Counted from the stretch's first letter, positions 18,525 to 27,516 are shown. The stretch: 59,719 nt of DNA from Iodobacter sp. BJB302 (GCF_002735645.1 NZ_PDZG01000024.1:1-59719), one strand, 5' to 3'. Program-made: numbers and translations. Notes: generated by a model from the letters alone, not told the origin.

Positions 18525-18852
18525 GACAACTCCAGAAAATATTTTGATCGTCCTGTGCAATTGCCCGGACGAGGATGTAGCAAATCGTTTAGCCACCGGC
18601 CTTGTAACAGCCCGTTTGGCTGCCTGTGTGAACCAATTGGCGCCAGTACAATCTACATACCGATGGAATGAAAGAATCGAAATCGCGCAGGAAGTTCCCC
18701 TGCTGATTAAAACGACCCAAACCGCTTATCCGGTTTTAGAGGCCTGGCTGCAGGAAAATCACCCTTATGAAGTCGTCGAAATTATCGCCCTGAGCCCTGT
18801 AGCGGGATTACCCGCCTATCTGAGCTGGCTTAGTAAAGAGGTACAGGCATGA
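18523..18852 (+). CDS. cutA: Divalent-cation tolerance protein CutA
   Basis: A small trimeric ferredoxin-fold protein of 109 aa. It has ILIVLCNCPDEDVANRLA, the conserved RLAACVNQL segment, YRWNERIEIAQEVPLLIKT, and HPYEVVEIIALSP, all as in the CutA1 family. The molecular role is unclear; it was first linked to copper tolerance through its operon with dsbD in E. coli, and here too dsbD follows with an overlapping ATGATG. AGGTAAGG precedes its start. Its promoter must lie inside the oppositely read fxsA coding region. Confidence 0.95.
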   Translation: MTTPENILIVLCNCPDEDVANRLATGLVTARLAACVNQLAPVQSTYRWNERIEIAQEVPLLIKTTQTAYPVLEAWLQENHPYEVVEIIALSPVAGLPAYLSWLSKEVQA

Positions 18853-20381
18853 TGCTGCGTATTATTTTATTTTTCCTTGCCCTGATGGGCACAGCCCATG
18901 CTGCAAATGATTTACTTGCTCCTGAAAAAGCGTTTCAGGCTTACATGGTACAGATTGATGACCATACTCTGGAAGCGCGTTTTAAAGTGGCACCGGGTTA
19001 TTACCTCTACCGTGACCGGATTACTTTTAAAGCGGATCAGACTATCCAGCCCCAGCTGCCTGCGGGCACAGAAAAAAATGACCCCAGCTTTGGCAAAGTG
19101 CAGGTGTACAAGCACGACACCTCGGTACGAATCAAATCCAGCACCCCATTTCCCATAAATGCGGCCATTACTGCAAAATTCCAAGGCTGCGCCGAGGTGG
19201 GCGTTTGCTATCCGCCTCAGACACAGATTCTAAAACCAGGTGAGCCGCCAAAAGATGCGCTGGATCAGCTGTTTGGTAAAAGTACGGCTCCTGCTGAAAT
19301 CGGCCCCGGCGGGGCCGATGTTTATTTCAGCGGCGGATTTCTTGCCACACTAAGCGTGTTTTTTCTGGCAGGCATTGCACTTGCCCTTACCTCATGTATG
19401 TACCCCCTGATCCCTATCGTATCCGGCATCGTGCTGGGCAATGGTCAGCAAGGCAAAATGCGCGCCCTGGGACTGACGTTTACCTATGTACAAGGCCTGG
19501 CGCTGAGCTACACACTGATCGGGATTGCGGCAGCGGCAACAGGTACTTTACTTGTTGTAGCCTTACAACAACCTTTTGTTATTGCACTGTTCGCCCTGTT
19601 TTTTGTCCTCATGGGGCTGGCAATGTTTGGCTTATTTGACCTGCAATTATCCGGCAGCATTCAAAGTAAAATGAATGAATGGTCAAACCGCTTGCCGGGT
19701 GGCCAATTTACTTCGGTGTTTGCCATGGGGGCCCTCTCCGCACTGATTGTTGGCCCCTGCATCGCCCCACCCTTAGCTGCAGCGCTGGCTTATCTGGGGC
19801 AAACCGGCGATTTACTGCTGGGCGGCAGCGCACTTTATATGCTGGCACTGGGCCTTGGCCTGCCTCTGCTCGCGATTGGTGCTTTCGGCGGAAGCATCCT
19901 GCCAAGGCTTTCCGGCCGCATCATGCGCGGAGTAAAAATTGTATTCGGTGTATTACTTATGGCAATGGCCGTATGGGTTGCAAGGCCCTTATGGGAAAAA
20001 TCAGGAGCAGAAAACGGCCTGCACTTTGCCACAATTAAATCAGAGCAGGAATTAGATCAGGCAATTAATCAGGCCAATGGCAAAATGGTGATGCTCGATT
20101 TTTATGCTGATTGGTGTATTGCATGCAAAGAATTTGAACGCGATACACTCAGCGATCCGGACATTCAAAAAACCTTAGCAGGCATGGTTTTACTCAGGGC
20201 CGATGTCACACAAAACAATTCTGCAGATCAGGCGCTGTTAAAGCGGTTCAGGCTGTTTGCCCCCCCCGCAATTTTATTTACGGGAAGTAATGGCCATTTT
20301 CTGAATGAACGCGTGATTGGCTATCAAAATCCGGCGGCCTTTAAAGCCACTTTAGAACGGCTTCAACAGGAAAAACAATGA
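18849..20381 (+). CDS. dsbD: Thiol:disulfide interchange protein DsbD
   Basis: Moves reducing power from cytoplasmic thioredoxin across the inner membrane to periplasmic DsbC, CcmG and similar proteins. The 510 aa product has a signal peptide, an N-terminal alpha domain with Cys114/Cys120 (CAEVGVC), eight membrane helices with Cys183 (TSCMYPLIP) and Cys304 (VGPCIAPPL), and a C-terminal thioredoxin domain with WCIAC (Cys423/426). All three redox pairs of the E. coli enzyme are present at matching spacing. The start overlaps the cutA stop; a second ATG follows directly. The gene ends in an ATGA overlap with a TlpA-like gene. Confidence 0.96.
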   Translation: MMLRIILFFLALMGTAHAANDLLAPEKAFQAYMVQIDDHTLEARFKVAPGYYLYRDRITFKADQTIQPQLPAGTEKNDPSFGKVQVYKHDTSVRIKSSTPFPINAAITAKFQGCAEVGVCYPPQTQILKPGEPPKDALDQLFGKSTAPAEIGPGGADVYFSGGFLATLSVFFLAGIALALTSCMYPLIPIVSGIVLGNGQQGKMRALGLTFTYVQGLALSYTLIGIAAAATGTLLVVALQQPFVIALFALFFVLMGLAMFGLFDLQLSGSIQSKMNEWSNRLPGGQFTSVFAMGALSALIVGPCIAPPLAAALAYLGQTGDLLLGGSALYMLALGLGLPLLAIGAFGGSILPRLSGRIMRGVKIVFGVLLMAMAVWVARPLWEKSGAENGLHFATIKSEQELDQAINQANGKMVMLDFYADWCIACKEFERDTLSDPDIQKTLAGMVLLRADVTQNNSADQALLKRFRLFAPPAILFTGSNGHFLNERVIGYQNPAAFKATLERLQQEKQ

Positions 20382-20845
20382 AAAAATATTTCATTATCTT
20401 GAGTTTACTCAGTGGCCTTGTCCAGGCGGAAAGTGCTGTTTTTTCAGCCCAACTTCCTGATTTACAAAACAAAACACAGTCTTTTTCTCAGTGGAAAGGT
20501 AAACCGCTCATTATTAATTTCTGGGCAACATGGTGCAGCCCCTGCAGAGAAGAAATCCCGGAATTTATTGCATTACAAAAACAATATGCAGGGAAAGTGC
20601 GGTTTATTGGCGTAGCCATCGACGAGCAAAAAGATGTCGCTGCATTTTCAAAGCAATACGGAATAAATTATCCGGTTTTATTTGGGGAAGCCAATGCAAT
20701 GGAATTAATGCGTAAAGAAGGTAATCAGCTTGGCGGATTACCCTTTACCGCAATATACAATGCAAAAGGTGAACGAGTTGCAATTGAGCTGGGAAGACTC
20801 AAAAAAGAAAAGTTGGAGAATTATTTAAAAGAATTAACGCGCTAA
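20378..20845 (+). CDS. TlpA-like periplasmic thioredoxin-fold reductase
   Basis: A 155 aa secreted thioredoxin-like protein. It has a signal peptide (MKKYFIILSLLSGLVQA), then a TlpA/ResA-type fold with active site WCSPC (Cys53/56), the family insert around VAIDEQKDVAAFSKQYG, and the cis-Pro loop GGLPFTAIY. It overlaps dsbD by four bases, so it probably receives electrons from DsbD and passes them to periplasmic targets such as apocytochrome c or a sulfenylated or disulfide-bonded protein. The exact partner is not visible. Confidence 0.93.
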   Translation: MKKYFIILSLLSGLVQAESAVFSAQLPDLQNKTQSFSQWKGKPLIINFWATWCSPCREEIPEFIALQKQYAGKVRFIGVAIDEQKDVAAFSKQYGINYPVLFGEANAMELMRKEGNQLGGLPFTAIYNAKGERVAIELGRLKKEKLENYLKELTR

Positions 20846-20899
20846 TCATCAGCAAAATTACAGCAATCACATCGCGTAAAAAATACGCGATGTAAGAAT

Positions 20900-21205
20900 T
20901 TAAAAGCCGCAGAATACGTTTCTTAACATAACAATCACTTCCAGCGTACGTAAATCACCCACACGGTAGTAAACCCGATTGGCATCTTTACGGGTACGCA
21001 GCACACCTTTTTCCCGCATCAGAGCCAGGTGCTGGGAAATATTCGACTGAGTCGTACCAACCTGCTCAACGATATCCTGCACGCTGACTTCTTTGTCGCC
21101 CAGTACGCAAAGAATTTTTAAACGCAAGGGGTGTGACATCGCCTTCATCGCACGCGATGCCTGATCAATGTGGGGGTCGTCCATATGCTCAATGGAATTG
21201 GCCAT
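20900..21205 (-). CDS. ArsR-family repressor, BigR/SqrR-like dithiol sensor candidate
   Basis: A 101 aa winged-helix repressor with the ArsR/SmtB core (SHPLRLKILCVLGDKEVSVQ, QVGTTQSNISQHLALMREKG, wing TRKDANRVYYRVGD). It lacks the ELCVCDL metal-binding box of ArsR/CadC. Instead it has just two cysteines, Cys33 in helix 2 and Cys99 near the C-terminus. Their 66-residue spacing equals that of the persulfide- or redox-sensing pairs of BigR (42/108) and SqrR (41/107), with similar surroundings. It converges on the dsbD-tlpA operon and is divergent from gpmI. Target genes are not visible. Confidence 0.9.
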   Translation of the reverse strand: MANSIEHMDDPHIDQASRAMKAMSHPLRLKILCVLGDKEVSVQDIVEQVGTTQSNISQHLALMREKGVLRTRKDANRVYYRVGDLRTLEVIVMLRNVFCGF

Positions 21206-21270
21206 AATCGCTATCTGAGATTAAAAAAGTTTGAGGGGATATTCTAATTATTTCTGGCTTAATTTGGTAG

Positions 21271-21329
21271 AAATATTGCCAAACGTCATAGAGGCTATTA
21301 TGCAATGGGTTAGAATACTAGCAATATTT
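21271..21329. promoter_or_regulatory. Inverted repeat AAATATTGC/GCAATATTT between arsR-like gene and gpmI
   Basis: Perfect 9-base arms at 21271-21279 and 21321-21329 in the divergent gap. The 41-base spacing is wide for a single repressor dimer, so this could be two half-operators or chance in A/T-rich DNA. It is offered only as a candidate control region for the ArsR-family gene. Confidence 0.3.
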
Positions 21330-21394
21330 AAAATTTGTTTGTCTGCTGAGCAAGCATTAAATCCGCAGCAGCATCCATCACAGGAAAAATAAAT

Positions 21395-22933
21395 ATGAGC
21401 CAAAACGTCAAGCCCGTTCTTTTGCTGATTCTAGATGGCTTCGGTTACCGCGAAGAGACAGCAGATAATGCCATTGCTGCAGCAAAAAAACCGCACCTTG
21501 ATCGCCTGTTTGCCACCTACCCGTGGACCACGATCAACGCATCCGAAGAGTATGTTGGCCTGCCTAAAGGCCAGTTTGGTAACTCTGAAGTTGGCCACCT
21601 TAATATTGGCGCTGGCCGCGTGCTGCAGCAAGACATCAGCCGTATCGACTGTGATGTGGCAGATGGCTCTATCGGTCAGAACGCTGTTTTTGCCGCAGCA
21701 ATTGAACAAGCGAAAAGCAGTGGCAAAACGCTGCACATCTTAGGCCTGATCTCTGATGGCGGGGTTCACAGCCACGAAGCCCATATTAATGCCCTGGTAG
21801 CCGCAGCCAGCGACGCGGGCGTAGGCCAGATCAATGTTCATGCCTTCCTGGATGGCCGTGACACACCACCGCGCAGCGCCGCCGTTTACCTGGAAAAACT
21901 GCAGGCCGTTTGCGACAGCCACCCTGCAGCACGGATTGTTTCGGTCACAGGGCGCTACTGGGCCATGGACAGAGATAAGCGCTGGGAACGAATTGAACCA
22001 GCCTACAACGTTATGGTTGAAGGTAAGGGTCTCTACCATGCAGACAGCGCCGCTGAGGCTCTGGCAGCCGGTTACGCCCGTGATGAAAACGATGAGTTTA
22101 TTTCTGCCACCGCTATTGGTGCGCCATCGTCCATGCAGGACGGCGATGTTGTGATCTTTATGAATTTCCGAGCCGACCGCGCCCGCCAGATCACCACCGC
22201 ACTCACCGATGCCGGCTTTGATGGCTTTAAAGCGCGTCAGCCCAAATTTGCTTCATTCAGTACGGCAACCAATTACGGCTCTGCCTATCCGACACTGCAG
22301 GTGGCTTATGACAAACCTAAGGTACAAAACAGTTTTGGTGAGTACATCGCCAACTTAGGCTTAAAACAACTGCGTATTGCTGAAACCGAAAAATACCCGC
22401 ACGTCACTTACTTTTTCTCAGGTGGCGAAGAAAAAGAATTCGCCGGGGAAGATCGCATCCTGGTGCCTTCACCCAAGGTAGCCACTTACGATTTACAGCC
22501 TGAAATGAGCGCACCGGAAGTCACACGCCGGATTGTTGAAGCCATTGAATCAAAGCAATACGCAGCCATTATTTGTAATTATGCCAATGGTGATATGGTT
22601 GGGCACTCAGGTATTTTTGACGCTGCGGTTAAAGCAGTTGAAGCTTTAGACCAGAGTGTTGCACAATGTGTTGACGCCATGCTTGCAGCCGGTGGAGAAA
22701 TCCTGATTACGGCCGATCATGGTAATTGTGAGCTGATGTTTGATCACACAGCACATCAGCCACACACCCAACATACAACAGACCAGGTTCCATTTGCCTA
22801 TATCGGCCGCCCGGCAACAATGGCGGCACGGGGCAGCGGTGCTTTACGTGATATTGCCCCTACCATGCTGGCATTAATGGGCCTTGATCAGCCGGAAGAA
22901 ATGACGGGCAAATCACTTGTACATTTGTCCTGA
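21395..22933 (+). CDS. gpmI: 2,3-bisphosphoglycerate-independent phosphoglycerate mutase
   Basis: Glycolysis/gluconeogenesis enzyme converting 3-phosphoglycerate to 2-phosphoglycerate with two Mn ions and a serine phosphoenzyme. The 512 aa product has the alkaline-phosphatase-fold metal site LLILDGFGYRE, catalytic Ser in GNSEVGHLNIGAGR, the transferase domain signature HAFLDGRDTPPRSA, and C-terminal metal ligands in NYANGDMVGHSG and ADHGNCE. Length is typical. A hairpin follows the gene. Confidence 0.97.
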   Translation: MSQNVKPVLLLILDGFGYREETADNAIAAAKKPHLDRLFATYPWTTINASEEYVGLPKGQFGNSEVGHLNIGAGRVLQQDISRIDCDVADGSIGQNAVFAAAIEQAKSSGKTLHILGLISDGGVHSHEAHINALVAAASDAGVGQINVHAFLDGRDTPPRSAAVYLEKLQAVCDSHPAARIVSVTGRYWAMDRDKRWERIEPAYNVMVEGKGLYHADSAAEALAAGYARDENDEFISATAIGAPSSMQDGDVVIFMNFRADRARQITTALTDAGFDGFKARQPKFASFSTATNYGSAYPTLQVAYDKPKVQNSFGEYIANLGLKQLRIAETEKYPHVTYFFSGGEEKEFAGEDRILVPSPKVATYDLQPEMSAPEVTRRIVEAIESKQYAAIICNYANGDMVGHSGIFDAAVKAVEALDQSVAQCVDAMLAAGGEILITADHGNCELMFDHTAHQPHTQHTTDQVPFAYIGRPATMAARGSGALRDIAPTMLALMGLDQPEEMTGKSLVHLS

Positions 22934-22977
22934 ACGGCGAGGGGCATTTGGTAAGATAGCCAGGATGTAATCCATAA

Positions 22978-23010
22978 AGCGACTGACCACCAGCAGGTGG
23001 TCAGATCGCT
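22978..23010 (+). terminator. Hairpin after gpmI
   Basis: GACTGACCACC pairs with GGTGGTCAG…, extended by GCG/CGC across a one-base bulge, around an AGCA loop. It is followed by TTATATTTT rather than a pure T run, so it is a moderate intrinsic-terminator candidate. Confidence 0.55.
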
Positions 23011-23166
23011 TATATTTTAGCTTTATGATGCTTAAAGAATAAGAAATCAGGGAAGTAAGCGATTCATTTGCAGGTATTACACCTGCCATACTTCACACTC
23101 ATTTTTAAGCCTAGGCAGGCTTAAACCATCCCTAAGTAAGGGTAAATACTTGGTAAACTTATAAGA

Positions 23167-24474
23167 ATGCTCAGAGCGCTTTTTCTTTTAATGCTTACAA
23201 GCTGTGCACTGGCTGCACCGACTACGCCTGCCGCGCCTAAACAAGAATCCGAAGCAAGACAAGCTGAGTTAAAAGATTTGCGTGGCCAGTTGCAAGAGCT
23301 GAAAAAAGACCTTGCAGCCAATGAATCGCACCGCAGCGAAGCCAGCGACGCTTTAAAAGATTCTGAAACAGCGATTTCCGATGCCAATCGGGTTCTTAGC
23401 TCCATGCAGCAAGAACAAGCCCTCACCAGCGCTGAAATTTCCCGCCTTGAAAACGATATCAGCCATACCCGCAAAGGGATTCAGGCCAGCCAGCTTCGCC
23501 TTGGGAAAATCCTGAAAACACGCTACAAAGCCGGGCAAATTGAAGCATGGCGTCTGCTACTCAATCAGCAAGACCCTAATCAAGTCAGCCGCGAGCTCAC
23601 TTATTACCGCTATATCAGCCGCTCGCAACTTCAGCTGGCAAATAAACTGGAAGCGCAGCTGAGTGAGCTTTCCCGCTTAAGTGAAGATATCCGGCAAAAA
23701 AATGAAGCTTTGCAACAGCTTGCACAAAGGAAAAAACAGCAAAAAGAAATGCTGGTGTCCGAGCAGCAGGAAAAACAGCAAATTGTGAGCAACCTCTCAC
23801 AAGAAATCAGCAGCCAGCGTAATCAAATCCAAAAACTGGCCGCCGATGAAAAACGGCTGACAGGGCTGGTTGATAAGCTCAACGCCATTATCAAACGCCA
23901 GGAGCTTGAGCGCGCCAAAAAAATCGCCCAGGCCAAGCAGCTTGCTGAGAAAAAAGCCAGGGAGCGTGCCGCACGAAATGCGGCAGCTCAAGCCAAAGCA
24001 AAAGCCGCTGGAAAACCCGCACCCAAGGCCGAGCCCGAACCAGAAGTCACTACCGCGCTGCCAGATGCGGGTCAGTCCGGACAAGCCTTTGCATCGCTCA
24101 AAGGTAAGCTGCGCTTACCGATTAAGGGTGAAATCACCGGCCGTTATGGCACGGCTCGTGGCGAAGGCGGGCAATGGAAAGGCGTATTTATTCGCGCTGC
24201 ATCCGGCCAGAGCGTCAAAGCGGTAGCCAGTGGCCGGGTGGTTTTTGCCGAGTGGCTACGCGGCTTTGGCAATATGCTGATCGTCGATCATGGCGGTGGA
24301 TATATGAGTATTTACGCTGCAAACGAGAGCATTCTTAAGCAAGTCGGTGATACGATTAAGGCTGGGGACAGCATTGCCACCAGTGGTAACAGCGGTGGAA
24401 TGGCAGATTCCGGCTTATACTTTGAATTAAGACAAAACGGCCGCCCCGTAGACCCATTGGCGTGGGCTGGCTAG
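23167..24474 (+). CDS. envC: Murein hydrolase activator EnvC
   Basis: A periplasmic division factor that activates N-acetylmuramoyl-L-alanine amidases at the septum. The 435 aa product has a signal peptide (MLRALFLLMLTSCALA), a long coiled coil (about 25-260), a Lys/Ala-rich stretch, and a C-terminal LytM (M23) domain. The domain lacks the zinc ligands of active M23 peptidases: the first ligand position reads QWKG, the YAHN-type motif reads IYAANES, and the final HxH position reads LYFELR. It is thus predicted inactive as an enzyme, as in E. coli EnvC. It is followed after 47 bases by ctpA, as in many proteobacteria. Confidence 0.95.
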   Translation: MLRALFLLMLTSCALAAPTTPAAPKQESEARQAELKDLRGQLQELKKDLAANESHRSEASDALKDSETAISDANRVLSSMQQEQALTSAEISRLENDISHTRKGIQASQLRLGKILKTRYKAGQIEAWRLLLNQQDPNQVSRELTYYRYISRSQLQLANKLEAQLSELSRLSEDIRQKNEALQQLAQRKKQQKEMLVSEQQEKQQIVSNLSQEISSQRNQIQKLAADEKRLTGLVDKLNAIIKRQELERAKKIAQAKQLAEKKARERAARNAAAQAKAKAAGKPAPKAEPEPEVTTALPDAGQSGQAFASLKGKLRLPIKGEITGRYGTARGEGGQWKGVFIRAASGQSVKAVASGRVVFAEWLRGFGNMLIVDHGGGYMSIYAANESILKQVGDTIKAGDSIATSGNSGGMADSGLYFELRQNGRPVDPLAWAG

Positions 24475-24521
24475 ACCATTACGACGCCCCATATCAGCAA
24501 GCCTATAACAGGAAAACACGG

Positions 24522-25985
24522 ATGTCCTCGAGCAACAAAAAACCAAAGCTCCAAAAGATTGCCTTGCTACTGGCAGGTGCAGGTCTGGGCATTGCCCTGA
24601 GTCTTTCCTTTAACGCAGTGGCTGATAAAGATGCGGGAGGCAACCCCTTACCCGTTGAAGAGCTGCGTGCATTTTCTACTGTTTTTGGCTTGATCAAGCA
24701 GAGCTATGTAGAGCCAGTCGAAGATAAAAAACTCATTACTGAAGCCATTAAAGGCATGGTATCGGGTCTTGATCCGCACTCCACTTATCTGGATGCCGAA
24801 GCCTTCAAAGATATGCAGATTCAAACCCAGGGCGAATTTGGTGGCCTTGGAATAGAAGTCAGCATGGAAGACGGCCTTGTGCGCGTTGTATCGCCCATTG
24901 AAGATACACCTGCCTATCGTGCCGGTGTAAAAGCGGGCGACTTTATTGCCAAGATTGATGAAACGCCGGTACAAGGCATGTCGCTCAATGATGCCGTGAC
25001 TAAAATGCGCGGCAAAATTGGCTCGTCGGTGACGCTGACCATGCTGCGTAAAGGCGAAGGCAAGCCCATTATTCTGACGCTGAAACGCGCTGTCATTAAA
25101 GTACAAAGCGTGAAATCCAAAATGGCCGAACCAGGCTACGGCTACATCCGTGTTGCCCAGTTCCAGGAGCACACCACAGAAAACGTAGCTCAGGCCCTTG
25201 ATGCCCTGTACAAAGAAAATAAAGCACCGCTTAAAGGCGTTGTGCTCGATTTACGGAATGATCCGGGTGGCCTGTTAAATGGTGCCGTAGGTGTTTCTGC
25301 TGCATTCTTACCTAAAGATGCGCTGGTGGTTTACACCGAAGGCCGCACTCCTGATTCCAAAATCAAACTGACAGCAAGCAAAGAAAACTATCTGCGTCAG
25401 AATGGCAGAGAAGATTATTTTAAAAACACGCCTAAGGAAGTGAAAAACGTGCCGCTGGTTGTACTGGTGAATGGCGGCTCTGCTTCGGCTTCAGAAATTG
25501 TAGCGGGCGCATTGCAAGACCATAAACGCGCTATTGTGGTGGGTACGCAAACCTTTGGTAAGGCATCGGTGCAGACCATTATGCCTATTGATAACAAAAC
25601 CGCACTGAAGCTCACCACCGCTCGTTATTTCACGCCACTTGGCCGCTCAATTCAGTTGAAAGGCATTACACCGGATATTGAAGTCGAAGAAGCAGTGCTG
25701 AACGGCAAGGAGCAAAACGCCTTCCGTATTCGTGAAGCCGATTTAGGACATCGTTTAGATAATCCGACCGATAAGGAAGCTGGCAGCAAAAAAACAGCAT
25801 CTGAAACCAAAGCGGAAATCAAAGCAGAAATTAAAAAGCTGAAACCGGCCTCAGCCAGCGAAACAGCTGAAGACAATCCACGTGAAATTGCTTCTAAAAA
25901 CGACTACCAGTTGCAACAAGCGCTGAATATTCTGAAAGTGCAGCAGATTTTGCAAAATAAAAATGTAGCCGCGCCTGCTAAATAA
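24522..25985 (+). CDS. ctpA: Carboxyl-terminal processing protease, S41 family
   Basis: A periplasmic Ser/Lys protease that trims or degrades envelope proteins, often cell-wall hydrolases. The 487 aa product starts MSSSNKKPKLQK, has a hydrophobic signal/anchor (about 12-32), a PDZ domain (GGLGIEVSMEDGLVRVV, about 95-175), and the catalytic core with the Ser motif NGGSASASEIVAG and the Lys motif GTQTFGKASVQTI. A Lys/Glu-rich segment precedes the C-terminal helix DYQLQQALNIL. AGGAAA lies before the chosen ATG; the open frame upstream overlaps envC and is not protein-like. Confidence 0.95.
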   Translation: MSSSNKKPKLQKIALLLAGAGLGIALSLSFNAVADKDAGGNPLPVEELRAFSTVFGLIKQSYVEPVEDKKLITEAIKGMVSGLDPHSTYLDAEAFKDMQIQTQGEFGGLGIEVSMEDGLVRVVSPIEDTPAYRAGVKAGDFIAKIDETPVQGMSLNDAVTKMRGKIGSSVTLTMLRKGEGKPIILTLKRAVIKVQSVKSKMAEPGYGYIRVAQFQEHTTENVAQALDALYKENKAPLKGVVLDLRNDPGGLLNGAVGVSAAFLPKDALVVYTEGRTPDSKIKLTASKENYLRQNGREDYFKNTPKEVKNVPLVVLVNGGSASASEIVAGALQDHKRAIVVGTQTFGKASVQTIMPIDNKTALKLTTARYFTPLGRSIQLKGITPDIEVEEAVLNGKEQNAFRIREADLGHRLDNPTDKEAGSKKTASETKAEIKAEIKKLKPASASETAEDNPREIASKNDYQLQQALNILKVQQILQNKNVAAPAK

Positions 25986-26009
25986 CAGCCGCAGCCTGCA
26001 TCTGATCAG

Positions 26010-26034
26010 ACAGCTCCTCCGGGAGCTGTTTTTC
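26010..26034 (+). terminator. Intrinsic terminator after ctpA
   Basis: ACAGCTCC pairs with GGAGCTGT around a four-base loop and is followed by a run of five T. It is placed 25 bases past the ctpA stop. Confidence 0.85.
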
Positions 26035-26091
26035 ATTGCGTGCAAAGTAAGTTTCATCGGCCTAAACTAAAACGTCTACAGGAGGATCGCG

Positions 26092-26493
26092 ATGAAACCC
26101 TGCTTAAGCAACGGTGCCAGGCATCATTTGATACAGCTCTATCCGCTTCCGCCAGATCAAGCCCTGCATGCCGTACTCTTTTTGAATTCTTTAGAGGGGG
26201 TTATTGCACACACATCAGGCAATAAGCCCTGTATCAGCGTACGCTACCCTTTACCCCAATACCGCTTACAGTGGCTGGAAGAGCAGTTAAAGCAAGCAGG
26301 CTTTCATTTAGATGAAAGCATCCTGAGCAAAATCAAACGCGCCCTCGCCCACTATTGCGAAGATATCGCCTGCAGTAATTTAGAAATCCCTGAACACAAT
26401 ATTAAAAACCGTGATGTCTACGTTAAAGTATGGGAAAAACATCCGCACGGCGATCACGATGAAACACCAGAAGAACTGCGGCGGTATTTGTAA
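26092..26493 (+). CDS. Conserved small protein, HMA-like fold without CxxC (hypothetical)
   Basis: A 133 aa protein behind a strong AGGAGG site. Its first ~70 residues follow the beta-alpha-beta pattern of heavy-metal-associated domains (LNSLEGVIAHTSGNKPCISVRYPL, then WLEEQLKQAGFHLD) but without the metal-binding CxxC. The C-terminal part is helical and ends in an acidic/His-rich stretch (EKHPHGDHDETPEELRRYL). No signal peptide or membrane segment was seen. It stands alone between ctpA and moeB, separated from both by more than 100 bases. Function is unknown; the HMA-like fold is an inference. Confidence 0.75.
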   Translation: MKPCLSNGARHHLIQLYPLPPDQALHAVLFLNSLEGVIAHTSGNKPCISVRYPLPQYRLQWLEEQLKQAGFHLDESILSKIKRALAHYCEDIACSNLEIPEHNIKNRDVYVKVWEKHPHGDHDETPEELRRYL

Positions 26494-26672
26494 GGGAGTA
26501 CTGTGTTAATAATCCTGAGCATGGCTGGCGCTTTTTTTACGAAGCAAAACAAGTTTGAAGAAACGCATTTTGCCGCCTCATGATCTGCCCGTATCCCCCG
26601 CTCTTTAAGCCCAAACACGCAGCACCTGCCGCCTTCTCGTATAATTTCTCACCCTAACTGCGATTTTCAACC

Positions 26673-27470
26673 ATGAGCGTCTGCCCAAACCCTTCTGCCA
26701 GCTGCGAAGACACGCTGGATGATCAAGCCCTGCTGCGCTACAGCCGCCATATTCTGCTCGATGAAATTGGCATTGAAGGCCAAGAAAAAATCAGCCAGGC
26801 CCATGTACTGTTAATTGGCGCCGGAGGCTTAGGATCACCTGCGGCACTTTATCTGGCATCGGCAGGCGTGGGCACGCTCACCATTGTGGACAATGATCAG
26901 GTTGATTTATCTAATTTACAGCGCCAGATCATCCACAGCACAGCCAGTCTGGGCCAGAATAAAGCGCAATCTGCCGCTCAGGCCATTTATGCACTGAACC
27001 CGCACATCAGGGTTAATGCGCTGAGTACCAGAGCAAGCAACAAAGAACTGGATCAGCTTGTTGCCGCTGCAGATATCGTGTTGGATTGCTGTGATAATTT
27101 TGCCACCCGCCATGCTGTAAACCGCGCCTGTGTTAGGCATAAAGTGCCTCTGGTTTCTGGTGCTGCAGTTCGCTTTGATGGGCAGCTTACAGCCTTTGAT
27201 TCCAGGCTGGACAACGCCCCCTGTTACCACTGTCTGTTTGGTGAAGAAGGCGAGGCCAGCGATGGTCCATGCGCTACTTTTGGGGTTTTTGCCCCTCTCG
27301 TAGGGATGATTGGGGCCGCACAGGCAGCAGAAGCACTCAAACTAATTCTTGGCCTTGGCAGCCCGCTGATTGGACGTTTACAGCTGCTGGATGCGCGCAA
27401 TATGCAATGGCGGGAAATGCGCTATAAGCGTGATCCGGCCTGCCCTGTCTGCGGCTGTAACAAAAGCTAA
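26673..27470 (+). CDS. moeB: MoeB/ThiF-family sulfur-carrier adenylyltransferase
   Basis: An E1-like enzyme that adenylates the C-terminal glycine of MoaD (molybdopterin synthase) or ThiS. The 265 aa product has the glycine-rich ATP site LIGAGGLGSPAALYLASAG, the Arg-containing DLSNLQRQIIH motif, catalytic Asp in LDCCDNFATRHAVN, and zinc cysteine pairs CYHC and CPVCGC. The length matches the rhodanese-less MoeB type. Telling MoeB from ThiF would need the partner gene, which is not in the window. Confidence 0.93.
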   Translation: MSVCPNPSASCEDTLDDQALLRYSRHILLDEIGIEGQEKISQAHVLLIGAGGLGSPAALYLASAGVGTLTIVDNDQVDLSNLQRQIIHSTASLGQNKAQSAAQAIYALNPHIRVNALSTRASNKELDQLVAAADIVLDCCDNFATRHAVNRACVRHKVPLVSGAAVRFDGQLTAFDSRLDNAPCYHCLFGEEGEASDGPCATFGVFAPLVGMIGAAQAAEALKLILGLGSPLIGRLQLLDARNMQWREMRYKRDPACPVCGCNKS

Positions 27471-27516
27471 ACAACAATAGTTATCATTAAGTAATCACAT
27501 ACGGTAGACAGACGGC

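Noticed and set aside
20869-20893. Terminator between tlpA-like and arsR-like genes
   Set aside because: ACATCGCGTA/TACGCGATGT forms a good stem, but neither side has a T run; it could be an operator or a chance hairpin.
24648-25172. 174-codon frame antisense to ctpA
   Set aside because: Shadow of a strongly conserved protease frame; His/Phe-rich composition typical of antisense frames.
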